From assembly GCA_965226245.1 (NCBI GenBank), contig CBDDCL010000015.1, positions 6,882,001-6,946,000 on the forward strand: a stretch of DNA of 64,000 nucleotides. The letters are read 5' to 3'. Origin of the DNA: CBDCYS01 sp965226245 (GTDB lineage Bacteria > Acidobacteriota > Terriglobia > Bryobacterales > UBA6623). Made by a program: the position numbers and the translations under genes. Positions within the stretch are counted from its first letter, which is position 1, and every line of letters starts with the position of its first letter. The notes under the pieces were generated by a model. That model did not search any database, was not told the DNA's origin, and worked only from the letters and a program-made list of their open reading frames with translations. Shown here in pieces: positions 1 to 9,302 of the stretch.

Positions 1-119
1 TCCAAGGGGCTGTGGGAAGGGTGGGAAATCTTATCGTTGCGGGCTCGCACCCTGTTCGCTCTCTCGAGAGGTTTTCCACGCTTTCCACAGCCCCGTCATT
101 TCCACAGCCCCACGATTTT

Positions 120-314
120 TCCGTTTTCCGTTTTTTCGACAGCAGCAGCGACCGCCGCCAGCTCGCGCCGGTGGAAGAGCGGCTGCTGGGCTTCCAGCAA
201 CACTACGAGTCGATGGCGAAACCGTTTGCATGGAAGTTCACTCGACGCGATCCGGCCGATCTGTTGCACAAGCTGAAAACGGAACCCAACGACTCGGCTC
301 CGCCGGCCGCATAG
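120..314 (+). pseudogene. IS630-family transposase, 3' fragment
   Basis: About 65 codons of open frame end at the TAG at 312-314. The translated motif EERLLGFQQHYE and the following KPFAWKFTRRD match the C-terminus of the complete IS630-type transposase at 26545-27688 (EERLLGFQQHYE, TPFRWTFTRHD). The DDE catalytic part is absent, so this is a dead 3' remnant of a related but different element. It is followed at once by a terminal-repeat-like sequence (318-359). Confidence 0.8.
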
Positions 315-317
315 CCC

Positions 318-359
318 AAAATAATACGTGACCGTATTTATGAAACGGTGTACTTAGTT
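318..359. repeat. Terminal inverted repeat of the decayed IS630 element
   Basis: Read on the minus strand, this stretch contains CATAAATACGGTCACGTATT, which differs at two positions from the left end of the IS630 element at 26466-26485. It lies just past the stop of the transposase fragment, where the right end of an IS630 element should be. A short tandem TTAG repeat (about 355-370) follows. Confidence 0.65.
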
Positions 360-370
360 AGTTAGTTAGT

Positions 371-760
371 AGTCCAAGCCGCCGTGCTCGTCGCCGCATC
401 TCCGACAACGGGCCGCAGTTTAGCGCCAAGGACTTCAAGCAATTCATCCGTATCTCAGGGATGACGCACGTGAGAACCTCGCCCTACTATCCGCAGTCGA
501 ACGGCAAGTTGGAGCGTTGGCACAAATCGTTGAAGGGCGCATGCATGCGGCCGGGCGTGCCGCTGACGCCCGAGGATGCGCGGCGGCTGATCGAGCGCTA
601 CGTCGTGCACTACAACACGGTGCGGTTGCACAGCGCGATCGGGTTCGTGACGCCGGCGGACATGCTGGCGGGCCGCCAAAACGAGATCCAGGCCGCCCGC
701 GACCCCAAGCTGGAGCAGGCGCGACAGCAACGTCAGCTGCGCCGTCGCCAGGCGGTTTGA
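371..760 (+). pseudogene. IS3/IS481-type transposase (integrase core), 3' fragment
   Basis: The open frame starts inside the gene: RRISDNGPQF (from about 392) is the second-Asp motif of the rve integrase core. SPYYPQSNGKLERWHKSLK follows and carries the catalytic Glu region, then HYNTVRLHSAIGFVTPADML, the usual C-terminal signature. The N-terminal helix-turn-helix part and first catalytic Asp are missing, because the upstream DNA is the IS630 remnant. It is a truncated and presumably inactive transposase. An ATG at 461 lies within the domain and should not be read as the real start. Confidence 0.8.
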
Positions 761-1140
761 CTTTTGGAGTTACCATGGCGTTGCCGGGTGAAACGGAAGC
801 GGGCTCTGCTGGGAAGCAACCCTGCCGAGGGATAGCCTGGCGGGCTCAGCGAGACGATGATCGCGGGCGCGCAAGTCACCTTTCGCGCTCGACCCAAAAC
901 CCCATCGGATCGAAAGACCCTGATGCCTTGAAAATCCCCGCCCGCAGGGCGGCATCTACACTAGCGCGGAACGCTCCCTCTCCCGTTCCGGCTGAACCGG
1001 CACACCATCCCGGTCGCAAAAGCCAAAGAATGATACTGTTACTAGACCTGCCACGGCGAAAGCCAGTAGCCATACGTCTACTGGACCGATTTTCTTCTTA
1101 ACAGCCCCAAGCCGTTGTTCGACCCTAGTCGTCGGCCTCA
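761..1140. other. Gene-free spacer with decayed repeats
   Basis: No convincing coding frame on either strand. The stretch holds short GC-rich partial palindromes (for example CCCGCCCGCAGGGCGG near 938) of the kind found in other spacers of this window. It separates two degraded genes and looks like accumulated junk. Confidence 0.5.
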
Positions 1141-1876
1141 ACGAGTGCGCAATCCCAGTTCCTGAGACTCACCGACGGTTCCGGGACAAAGACTGCCATG
1201 GCGACGCGCGAGATCGCCGAGAGATATCCCGGCGGTGTCTCAGCGCTGCTCAACCCAAGCAAAGGTGAGAGCGCGGACCTCTCGCGAGATGATTTCCTCC
1301 CACGGATCGCCCAGGTGACCGAAGGACTCGATGTCAACCTGCTGGTCAACAACGCCGGCCTCGCCTTCAGCGCCGACTTCCTCACCAACGAGCTGAACGC
1401 CGAGTTGGGAATGCTCCACCTCAACTCGCGTGCATCCCTGATCCTGACCCACCACTTCGGCAGCCTCATGCGCAGTCGCCGGGCGCGGGGGCATCATCTT
1501 TCTTGCCTCCGTCGTTGGGGTGACGGGGGTTCCGTCGTGGAGCAACTACGCGGCGACCAAGGGGCACAGCCTGTTGTTCGCTGAGGGTCTCGGCGAGGAA
1601 CTGAAGCACGATGGCGTCGAGGCGCTAGTAGTATCCCCTGCGTTTATCCGGACCGAGTTTATGGAGCTGTCAGCGTTCGGCAGGATCTTGTCCCTAGAGC
1701 CGGATACCGTAGCCACGGCTGCGCTGAGGAGCCTCGGAAAGAAGCGTGTGGTGACGCCGGGCTTACTCCACAAGCTCATTGCGTTCTCCACGAGGCTTCA
1801 ACCGCGCTTCGTGAACAGGAAAATTTTTGGCGCCGTCGTCTCGCGAGCGCATGGCTCGACGACGTTCGCTCGGTGA
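1141..1876 (+). pseudogene. Short-chain dehydrogenase/reductase (SDR), truncated and frameshifted
   Basis: The first part (frame of 1198) contains LLVNNAGLAF, the SDR NNAG motif. The second part (frame of 1520) contains IIFLASVVG, then PSWSNYAATKG, the Ser and YxxxK catalytic residues. The two halves are in different frames and join near 1480 in a GC-rich run. The N-terminal Rossmann glycine motif (TGxxxGIG) is absent upstream. SDR enzymes are NAD(P)-dependent oxidoreductases of about 250 residues. This copy has lost its cofactor-binding start and carries a frameshift, so it is a pseudogene. Substrate cannot be inferred. Confidence 0.8.
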
Positions 1877-2176
1877 TTCGACGAAAAGCACAGCAACACC
1901 CTTGGCCAGAGTATTTATTACAAGCGAATGTCTAGGAGTAGAGGTCCAGAAACGAGGTGAAACCGGCGATGTGCGACGCTCGCTAGAGATAACTCCTACC
2001 TCGCACCGTCGTGGCGCCGTCTCGGCTTCAGTGACATCAACCTGCTGGGCGGTTTCGCTCCATCTGGCGGAACAGTGAATCTTCCAGTCGAACCTACGCT
2101 TTGGGGCTAACTTTGGTCTTGACGCTTTGCCTGGTGGTGTCCGCTTTATCGCAGGTCCAAAATGCTGACCGCGTGC
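1877..2176. other. Spacer, no supported gene
   Basis: No clear gene. On the plus strand a short frame near 2090-2160 reads LGLTLVLTLCLVVSALSQ, which looks like a signal peptide. It runs into the end of the minus-strand gene at 2177 with no domain behind it, so it may be the severed start of a lost secreted protein or chance. Confidence 0.35.
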
Positions 2177-4723
2177 CTACTTCTTCCACGTCAGCCGAAA
2201 ATGATAACGATCGTCGCCGGCCTTGGGGTCGGAGATTTCCACGACGGCCATGAAGTGATTGCCTTCCCAGGGCCTCTCCAACAGAACGACCTGGCCTCGG
2301 CCATCCTTTCTCTCGACGCTCATATCGCCTACTCGTGAGGAGGGCAGCGGCTGCGTAAACGAGAAGCGTTCGACTTCGAGCGGCCGCCCTCCCGTGCTTT
2401 CCGCAAGAACCCGGTCACCGCGAATCCTGATGCGAACCGTGCCGTCGACCCGTCCCCGGAACTCGAACAGACCATTGTCCGCATCGTCGTACGGGTTGGG
2501 GTCGTTGTCGTCCGAAAAGATCTCCACGCCGGGCAGATCGATCTTGGCCGGCGCTTGGGACTGAGAGGCTTCGGCGGGAGTTGGGGTCGCGGTTCGAGGC
2601 CCGCGCAAAACCGCCTCCATATGCTTCGACAGGACGCGGCTTCGGCGCGGGGCCGTTGCGGACGCCGGCTCGCTTTGGTTCGAGCGAGGATCCTCCGGCA
2701 AGGCAGGCAGCGCGGTCGAAGGCGCCGGTGGAGACGCCGCCGGGGTGGATACCGGCTCGTTCCGCGGCGGCGCCGCAACGGTTTCTCCCGCTTCCCATCG
2801 CAGGCGGGCGTGATAACGGTCGTCGGAACCCTTGGGGTCTGAGATCCTTAAACTCGCTGTGAAATTGTTGGCCGCTGACGGAGGCTCCACAAGCGTGATC
2901 TGCCCTCTGCCGTCTTTCTTTTCCAGCTCGAAGCGGCGGAACGTCGCTCGCGGGATCGGCTGGCTGTGTTCGGAACCATCGTCTTCGGGGGGGCGTCCGC
3001 TGAGAACCCGGTAACGGATCGTATCCGCTTGGACGAAGAAGTCGACTTCGCCGTCCACATGCATGCGGATATCGAACTGCCCCCGCTTGGAGCTGGAGTT
3101 GTAGTCCTTGCTCCGCGGGGCCTGGAAAGCCTCGAGGCCGGCGCCCGCCCCATTCCAGCCCGATTGGCCCCCGCCGACGCGCTCGGGAAGCGATGATCGC
3201 GGCGGCGGCGGCGAAGCCGCGGACAGCGGAGTCGACACGGAGGCAAGCGTGCGGGGCGAGCCGATTCCGAGGTAGGGGTTGTAAACGTACTGCCGTGAAA
3301 ACCGTCCCGGGAAGCGCAGGTTTTGAGATACCGAATAGGCCGGATCTAGTCCCCACTGGCCTGTGGCGACAACTTTCTTCTTCCTGGTGTGGTTGTCATG
3401 CCAGCCCCAGAACGGTTTGGCCTTGTTGGAGCCGTGCTTGCGTCCGAGGAACGAGCCGGCGATCTCCGCTTGTTTGGGACGCGGCCTGAGGCCGTAAGGC
3501 TGGTAGGCGTAATAGGCGTCGAAAGCACGGCCGCCCTTGGCCGTGCCCTGGTGCGCTCTCAGCCACCAATGCTCGTAGATGGGCAGCAACTGATAGCCCA
3601 CGTTGCGGTCGTTCGGGTGCTTTGGGCGTTCCGCCTTGCCTTTGTAGGAATAGGTCACGCCCGTCCCGGCCGAAAACTCATCTCTCGAAAGGGAATAGCG
3701 AGAGTGATGGTCTTTCGAGCCATAGACCCCGTGCCCGCCTGATTCGATGAAAATGACCGGGTGAGAACCGTCGTGGAGTTCCACCTTGCCGTCGAAATTG
3801 TGGACGCCCTTTTTGACTTGGCGGTCGTTCTGGTAGGAGTAGATATTGTTGTGAGCCAGCGTCTCCATCGTCTGAAGACGCCCGTGGGTGGAACCGTCCT
3901 TGGCAATGGTCAGGATCAGTCCTTCGTTGTCATTCTCGTGGCAGGTCCCGGCGACGCACTTGTCGGAATAGTCTCGCGGATGAAAAAAGTTGTAAATCAG
4001 GAACCAGTGCGTGGCGGTTTCCATCGCGGCGTAATGCACGTAGGCTTGTGAGGAGCCGACGCCGGTGCGGTCCCAATTGTTGTCGCCCCGCCAGTCGCCG
4101 TCGAGGTCGAAGCGCGCCAAGTAGTCGCTCTTGGGCTGGAACCATGTTTCTTCCGCGACGAAGGGGGCGTAGTGCTCTGCCAATTTGCGGTAGGGGTCGT
4201 TGGATGGAGCCTCTTGGCCGAAGTTCGTTTGCTCTCGCGGACGGCGGGAAGGCGCGTTAGGCGTCACCTCGATTTCCACGGAAGCCGTCTTCCCGTCGAG
4301 GCTCACCTCGACAACGTAGCGGCCCGCTTTTTCGGAAGCCGTGAAGAGAACCGCGTCCTGCAGCGCGAACCTTCCGGTGGCTAGCCCCAGCAAGACCGCT
4401 CCCAGTCCGCTGCCGCGCTCTTGATAAAAAGACTCATCGTCCTTGCCCTGGAAGCGGAAGGGCTTGGAAAACCAGCCCCCTTGGGAACCCTTCAACTCAA
4501 AGCGGGCGCCATTGCGCTGCAGCCGGACTTTCTCCGTTTCACTTCCGTCACCCTGGCTCACCTCGCCATAGGCCCGCGCCTGAATCACCAGGCTTTCGAG
4601 AGGTCGCACGCGGGCGTCGGCCGGGTCCGTCCGCGCGGTGAGTTCGGTGACCCTCAGTTGAGCGAGGGCAAGATTCGGGAACGACAGGAAGACGATTAGG
4701 AAAAGTCGCGGGATTGAGCGCAT
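2177..4723 (-). CDS. Large secreted protein with Vps62-like central region and two C-terminal repeat domains
   Basis: 848 residues. The start at 4723 is favoured because GGAGG lies 7 bases upstream and the protein then opens with a clear signal peptide (MRSIPRLFLIVFLSF...LALAQ); longer upstream starts would bury it. After a beta-rich N-terminal region, the central part (LAEHYAPFVAEETWFQP, HWFLIYNFFHPRDYSD, CHENDNEG, FIESGGHGVYG) has the acidic/His-rich look of the Vps62/DUF946-like family; this resemblance is weak and by eye. The last part holds two copies of a domain of about 100 residues, each with KDGRGQ and ISDPK..DDRYH..L.W, separated by a Pro/Ala/Ser-rich linker. It is probably exported to the periplasm or cell surface. 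Function unknown. Confidence 0.75.
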   Translation of the reverse strand: MRSIPRLFLIVFLSFPNLALAQLRVTELTARTDPADARVRPLESLVIQARAYGEVSQGDGSETEKVRLQRNGARFELKGSQGGWFSKPFRFQGKDDESFYQERGSGLGAVLLGLATGRFALQDAVLFTASEKAGRYVVEVSLDGKTASVEIEVTPNAPSRRPREQTNFGQEAPSNDPYRKLAEHYAPFVAEETWFQPKSDYLARFDLDGDWRGDNNWDRTGVGSSQAYVHYAAMETATHWFLIYNFFHPRDYSDKCVAGTCHENDNEGLILTIAKDGSTHGRLQTMETLAHNNIYSYQNDRQVKKGVHNFDGKVELHDGSHPVIFIESGGHGVYGSKDHHSRYSLSRDEFSAGTGVTYSYKGKAERPKHPNDRNVGYQLLPIYEHWWLRAHQGTAKGGRAFDAYYAYQPYGLRPRPKQAEIAGSFLGRKHGSNKAKPFWGWHDNHTRKKKVVATGQWGLDPAYSVSQNLRFPGRFSRQYVYNPYLGIGSPRTLASVSTPLSAASPPPPRSSLPERVGGGQSGWNGAGAGLEAFQAPRSKDYNSSSKRGQFDIRMHVDGEVDFFVQADTIRYRVLSGRPPEDDGSEHSQPIPRATFRRFELEKKDGRGQITLVEPPSAANNFTASLRISDPKGSDDRYHARLRWEAGETVAAPPRNEPVSTPAASPPAPSTALPALPEDPRSNQSEPASATAPRRSRVLSKHMEAVLRGPRTATPTPAEASQSQAPAKIDLPGVEIFSDDNDPNPYDDADNGLFEFRGRVDGTVRIRIRGDRVLAESTGGRPLEVERFSFTQPLPSSRVGDMSVERKDGRGQVVLLERPWEGNHFMAVVEISDPKAGDDRYHFRLTWKK

Positions 4724-5032
4724 CCATGTACCTCCATGTACCTCCATCCGCCGGCGGCGAATTCGTGCGTCGCGATTCGCGGGTTCGGAGTGACTCCGAA
4801 GCCCTCCCCAAGCTCCCGCCCAGCCGCTGGGTTCGTCGACGAAGCGGGGCGGGCGGGCTCGCCAAAAGGAGGAATGTATGAAGACCATCCTGAACACGGA
4901 TCGGCTCAACCGGCTGCCCGGGAGAATTCCGCCGCGCTGGCCGGATGATTTCAGTCCGCCACCAGCGCCGTGCACGGATGTCAGGACAGCGCAACCAAGC
5001 GGCGTCCACGCGCCGAAATTCTTTGCCCTGGA

Positions 5033-5293
5033 TCAACTCGAGCACTTCCTTGCTTGGTTTGAAGAACGCGATTCTCTTCTGCGGAACGTCGACCCTCTCT
5101 CCAGATTTGGATTCCGTGCGATGCGACCCCGCCGCTTCCGGGCCCGAAAGCTTCCAAATCCTCGTAACTCCACTTTGTCGCCTCGGCTCAAAGCCTCTGT
5201 GATGCATCCCAGCACGGTCTCTACAATATACTCGGCATCTCGCCGCGAGATCTCGATGACACGCGCCTCTTCAATCAGGTCGGCCTTAGTCAT
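5033..5293 (-). pseudogene. HU/IHF-family DNA-binding protein, frameshifted near the C-terminus
   Basis: Starts MTKADLIEEARVIEISRR and continues VELRGFGSFRARKRRGRIARNP, the conserved DNA-binding arm of HU/IHF proteins. After NPN the expected C-terminal strand and helix (GERVDVPQKRIAFFKPSKE) is present but in another frame. Adding one A to the AAA run near 5110 would restore RNPKSGERVDVP. As read, the product is 86 residues with an unrelated tail (GSTFRRRESR). The restored frame also runs on well past the usual HU end. HU/IHF proteins bend DNA and organise the nucleoid. A GGAG lies just upstream of the start, and the gene follows the M48 protease by 19 bases, probably in one transcript. A sequencing error cannot be excluded. 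Confidence 0.75.
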
Positions 5294-5312
5294 CCGGTCT
5301 CCGTGCCGCCCT

Positions 5313-6689
5313 TTACCGGAATTGTACGGACTGGACGATTTTTTGGTAGGGCTCTCGCAGTTGGCTGTACTCATTTTCAGGAGCGACGAGGATCACATAG
5401 AACAGCCCTTCGGAGGTTTCGCTTGTTAGCAGCCACACGAACTCGCGTTGTCCTTGGATCGCCGAGCTGCCTTCCAGCAGGACACTCTCGGCGGGGCGTC
5501 CGGAAACTCGGGTTTCACGGCGCTGGCCTCGTAGCGGGTTGAGGTCCGGGTTGGAGGCTCTCAGATCGTCGATAAGTCGGTCCGTCGCGGCCCTGAGACC
5601 GCGTCTCTCGACAGCGAATACGCCCGCCATGAGTCCTCGAGCCAGCCCCGGCGCGCCGTTTCTGTCCCGCAGGATGCCATTGTCGGGAGCAACCGTGACC
5701 GCCACGCCATCGTTGGCTTCGTAGACCTTCCAGCTCTTCGGATGCGAAAGCTGATAGTCCGGCGACTGGTAGATAAGAAAGTTTGGATTCGACGGGTCGC
5801 TCCTCCCTGCCCCTCCGCCAGCGCTTTGGCTCCCCGCTTTCTTGGAGGGCTTGATGCGGCTGGCCCGCGCCTTTATGTCACGGAATTCGCGTGTGTCGCC
5901 TTTCGTGTAGTTGCCGGACGGCAACTCGCGAACCTCCGCCTGGACATACCTCACGCGATTTCCGGGGCTGGGGTGGTCAGAGAAAAATTGCGGCATTCCC
6001 CCTCCGCCGCCTTCCCCCTTGAGCTTTTCGAAGAACCGCGCCATCTCGATCGGGTCATAGCCCACTTCGGCCAGCATGCGGGCTCCGAGGATGTCGGCGT
6101 CCTTCTCGGCCTTTCGAGAGTACCTCAAGAACAGCGAGTTGAGGCCGAAGCCGGCGCCGATCTGCGAAAGCGCTCCCAGCAGGCCTCCCTTGTTTCCGAG
6201 CATGCCCGTCGCCAGCACGATCGGAATCTGAAAAGCGTAGGCCTTCGATGCTTGATTGGTAGAGTGCCTCAATGCAACGTGAGAAACCTCATGTGCCAGC
6301 ACGCCTGCCAGTTGAGCTTCGTTGTCCGCTGCTGAGATAAGCCCGCTATGAACGTACATCGGTCCGCCGGGCAGCGCGAAAGCGTTGATGCTAGGTTCAG
6401 CGACGACCTTGAAGCTATAGGGATACTTCTCGCCTGGAGCCACCTCAGCCAGGCGCTTGCCGATCCTAGCGACATAGTTGGTCAGCCGCTCGTCGTTGAC
6501 GATCTCGACTTGTTGCTCGATTTCCTGGGAAGCTTCTCGTCCCAATTGAATGTCTTGAGCCGGTTTGAAAAGGTTCCAGCCCGGCTTGATTTCTTTCGCC
6601 GCCTGGCCGAGCCCAACGAGCAAAACCAGTCCAGCGATCGTCGCAAAAATGGGTCTCAAAATCGGGTGCCGAACGGTTTGGCGGAGCAT
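5313..6689 (-). CDS. M48-family zinc metalloprotease (BepA/YfgC-like)
   Basis: 458 residues. AAGGAG lies 6 bases before the ATG at 6689; an ATG at 6704 overlaps that ribosome site and is less likely. An N-terminal hydrophobic segment (IFATIAGLVLLVGLGQA) serves as signal or anchor. The catalytic motif is LAHEVSHVALRH (HExxH), with the third zinc ligand in RKAEKDADILGARM. The core also has INAFALPGGPMYVHSGLI, typical of M48 periplasmic proteases that act on outer-membrane assembly intermediates. The C-terminal 150 residues (after SKKAGSQSAGGG) form an extra domain without obvious motifs. The HU-like gene follows downstream. Likely role: envelope protein quality control. Confidence 0.9.
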   Translation of the reverse strand: MLRQTVRHPILRPIFATIAGLVLLVGLGQAAKEIKPGWNLFKPAQDIQLGREASQEIEQQVEIVNDERLTNYVARIGKRLAEVAPGEKYPYSFKVVAEPSINAFALPGGPMYVHSGLISAADNEAQLAGVLAHEVSHVALRHSTNQASKAYAFQIPIVLATGMLGNKGGLLGALSQIGAGFGLNSLFLRYSRKAEKDADILGARMLAEVGYDPIEMARFFEKLKGEGGGGGMPQFFSDHPSPGNRVRYVQAEVRELPSGNYTKGDTREFRDIKARASRIKPSKKAGSQSAGGGAGRSDPSNPNFLIYQSPDYQLSHPKSWKVYEANDGVAVTVAPDNGILRDRNGAPGLARGLMAGVFAVERRGLRAATDRLIDDLRASNPDLNPLRGQRRETRVSGRPAESVLLEGSSAIQGQREFVWLLTSETSEGLFYVILVAPENEYSQLREPYQKIVQSVQFR

Positions 6690-6732
6690 AGGGTTCTCCT
6701 TCATTACGAATTGTGTGTTGGACGTGCGAACC

Positions 6733-7539
6733 CGTTCCGTATGTTACAAGAACTGTCGCTTCGACACCAGCCGCGGCCAGCATCCCGACCGCAACGCCCA
6801 GTTTGAACACATCAATGAGCGGGTGCGGCAGCATCTGTTGCAGGGTCAGCCGGTGATATCGGTGGACACGAAGAAGAAAGAACTGGTGGGCGAATTCAAG
6901 AATAACGGGCAAGAATGGCGGCCGAAAGGAAACCCGGAAAAGGTTGGCGTCCACGATTTCCCGGGCAAGGAGTTGGGGAAGGTGGCCCCCTACGGCAGCT
7001 ATGACCTGGGGCGCAACAGCGGCTGGGTCAGCGTCGGAGTGGATCATGATACCTCGGCCTTTGCCGTGGAGAGCATTCGGTGCTGGTGGTATTCGATGGG
7101 CCGGCGCTGCTATCCGCGCGGCCGGCAATTGTTGATCACGGCTGATGCCGGCGGCAGCAATGGGGCGCGAGCGCGGCTCTGGAAATGGGAGTTACAGAAG
7201 CTGGCCGACGAAACGGAGTTGCACATCGCCGTCTGCCACTTTCCGCCGGGCAGCAGCAAGTGGAACAAGATTGAACACCGCCTATTCTCGGCGATCAGTC
7301 AGAATTGGCGTGGCAAGCCGCTGGTGAATCACGAGGTCATCATCAACCTGATCTCCGCCACGACGACCAAGAATGGCCTGCGAGTGGAGGGCCAACTGGA
7401 TAGGAATCTGTATCCCAAAGGAATCAAGATTTCTGACAAACAGATGGCTGAGGTGCAACTGCGACGAGAGGAATTTCATGGAGACTGGAACTACAGCATC
7501 CTTCCGAGAAGCCCTCAGGATGGAAAGGTTATTTCCTGA
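6733..7539 (+). pseudogene. ISAzo13-family ('Rhodopirellula') transposase, 5'-truncated
   Basis: Homology starts near HPDRNAQFEHIN and runs through VDTKKKELVGEFKNNG, SIRCWWYSMGRRCYP, LLITADAGGSNG, CHFPPGSSKWNKIEHRLFS and KGIKISDKQM to the stop. These are the DDE-domain signatures of ISAzo13 transposases (about 400-residue proteins). Roughly the first third is missing: the frame continues upstream into DNA antisense to the M48 gene start, with no transposase sequence. The C-terminal GDWNYSI is complete. An inactive remnant. Confidence 0.85.
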
Positions 7540-7544
7540 CGACT

Positions 7545-7658
7545 TCTCCACCAATACCTGGCGGTTCTGCGGACACCCGTCACGGCTGTAGCCGTAGGCG
7601 GCCAACCCCTCCGGCCCGCGGCCCTCGAAGCAGGTCGAGGTCAGATCGCAGAAAACCA
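7545..7658 (-). pseudogene. IS1634-type transposase, internal fragment
   Basis: The minus-strand frame reads QAELVFCDLTSTCFEG then LAAYGYSRDGCPQNRQ, matching the region around the first catalytic Asp (DLTST) of IS1634/IS4-like transposases. It is only about 38 codons. It lies downstream (minus-strand sense) of the C-terminal fragment 7711-8360, the reverse of the order in an intact gene, so the two pieces cannot come from one simple deletion. Confidence 0.65.
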
Positions 7659-7710
7659 ACTCGGCCTGTTAACTGATTGAAAAGGCGGGGGCGGTTTTTG
7701 GTTTTGGTCA

Positions 7711-8360
7711 CTACATGATGGTTTCCTGGCCGGCGGGCGGCGGCGGGTCGAGTTGTTGCCTCAGCCCCAGCACCCGCAGCACTTCCGCGGCCTGGCGGCT
7801 GCCGCGCGTGACGCAGCGTTTGCGCCGCTCGCCCAACTCCAGCTCCACCACCCGCACCGTCTCCAGGGCCCGCCAGGCCGCCGCCGAGGACAGCCCGCTG
7901 CCCGCAGCTTCTTCTCCAGGGCGCGGTCCAGCAAAAACGCCAGCGCCGCCACGAAGATATGCGCCCGCACCCGCTCGTCGCGGCGGTGATAGACCGGCCG
8001 TACCTGGAGCAAACCCTTCAACTGCGCAAAGCCGCGCTCGACTTCGTTGAGTTCTTTGTAGGCCGCGATCGCTTCCAGCGGCGTCAGATCCCTCTCCTCG
8101 GTCTGAATCACATACTTGCCTTCCAACAACTTCTCGCGGGCGAAGTTCGCCTCATGCTCGGCGTAGTGGAACTCGCCTTGCCGCAACTCCCACTGAAAGT
8201 AGCGATGACCGTGATGGCGTCCCAGAATCGCTGCCGCCGCCGCGCCGATCTTCTCGGGCTGCTTCAGCGCTCCCCGCTCGACCCGCTGCTGGAGACGCTC
8301 CAGCTGCTCCCGCACCCGCTCGCGGGCCTGTTCCCGCCGCGCCGAGACACCGGTCTCGTG
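7711..8360 (-). pseudogene. IS1634-type transposase, C-terminal fragment with frameshift
   Basis: ERGFAQLKGLLQVRPVYHRR and VRAHIFVAALAFLLDRALE are the C-terminal catalytic-Glu region of IS1634-family transposases. Near 7908 the frame breaks. In the next frame LSSAAAWRALETVRVVEL, then VTRGSRQAAEVLRVLGL, runs to a TAG at 7711-7713 and is clearly the true C-terminus. N-terminal half absent. Non-functional. Confidence 0.8.
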
Positions 8361-8419
8361 TTTTCAGTCACTTACGGCCAGACGAGGGGTCAAAATCGGC
8401 CCAAATGTGCAAACATGCG

Positions 8420-9019
8420 CTAGAGGCCCAGCCGTGTCCTGACTAGTCTTCTGCCGTGCACCCAGGCTGCGAATCCAAGCAAATAAATCAGGGTCAAGGG
8501 GAATAGGATTGCGCGCCCGACGATTCGCACGGCCAGGTCCTGCTGCAAGCCGGCGCGCTGGGTTAGCAGGCTGGCGAGCGCGCTGAATTGGCTGCGATCG
8601 AGCCAGAAGAAGTCAGCGTTCTCGTTGATGATGAGAAACTTTGACGGCAGCAGTGCGAGCGTTGCCAGTTTCCAGGGCATCATGATGGGGCTGCCCGCGC
8701 AGATGATCGCCGTCACGGGATGACGCTCGTAGCGAATGCGCCACAGCAGTTTCCAACGAGAGTCCGCGTCGAGACAATCGATCACGCGCCACACCTTCGA
8801 CGCCCGGGCGTCTTGGTTTTGGCCGGCGTTCAGCACGGCGGCGTTGCTGGTCAGGCCTTTGGGGTCGGTTCGAAGGCAGGTCAACAAGTCAATCGGAACG
8901 TCCTCGCCAAACAATTTCTTGATTCGCGGGACAACGGCCTCGGCGACGCTTCGGGGTCCGCTTTCGACCAGCAAGAGCCGGTCGACGGCGGGCGCGCTCC
9001 GCGAGAAGAACCATCGCAT
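8420..9019 (-). CDS. Hypothetical protein, possible glycosyltransferase-like N-terminus, C-terminal membrane segment
   Basis: 199 residues, family not recognised with confidence. The N-terminal half (VDRLLLVESGPRSVAEAVVP, VPIDLLTC, TAIICAGSPIMMPWKLATL, KFLIINENADFFW) alternates strands and helices like an incomplete Rossmann/GT-B fold. Near the C-terminus AILFPLTLIYLLGFAAWVHG looks like a single membrane helix followed by basic residues. It lies next to, and divergent from, the methyltransferase/reductase genes and near the sugar-phosphate gene set, so a role in envelope or lipid-linked saccharide chemistry is possible but only inferred. The 283-base spacer to 9303 must carry the promoters of both directions. 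Confidence 0.55.
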   Translation of the reverse strand: MRWFFSRSAPAVDRLLLVESGPRSVAEAVVPRIKKLFGEDVPIDLLTCLRTDPKGLTSNAAVLNAGQNQDARASKVWRVIDCLDADSRWKLLWRIRYERHPVTAIICAGSPIMMPWKLATLALLPSKFLIINENADFFWLDRSQFSALASLLTQRAGLQQDLAVRIVGRAILFPLTLIYLLGFAAWVHGRRLVRTRLGL

Positions 9020-9302
9020 TCCTTCATATTCTAGCGAGCGCCCCCTGGCCCATACCCTTGTCTCGTAAAAACGTTAGCAGCACGGAAGCCTAGAGCTCTC
9101 AAGCCGAGGAATCGAAGCGTGCCCTCGGCCCTTTTTGCGATGGTAGCGACAACTGACGAAGCCATGCGGCGTTGCATCGAAGGGGCGCTAAGCGTAAACT
9201 CTTCTCTGCCATGCCGAATCCGAACCCCGGTTCCGGCAGGATCGTCATGCGAACCGAAAGGTAGTCTGCTTTGGAAGAAAACCTCCGCGGACAAGCGGCG
9301 TA

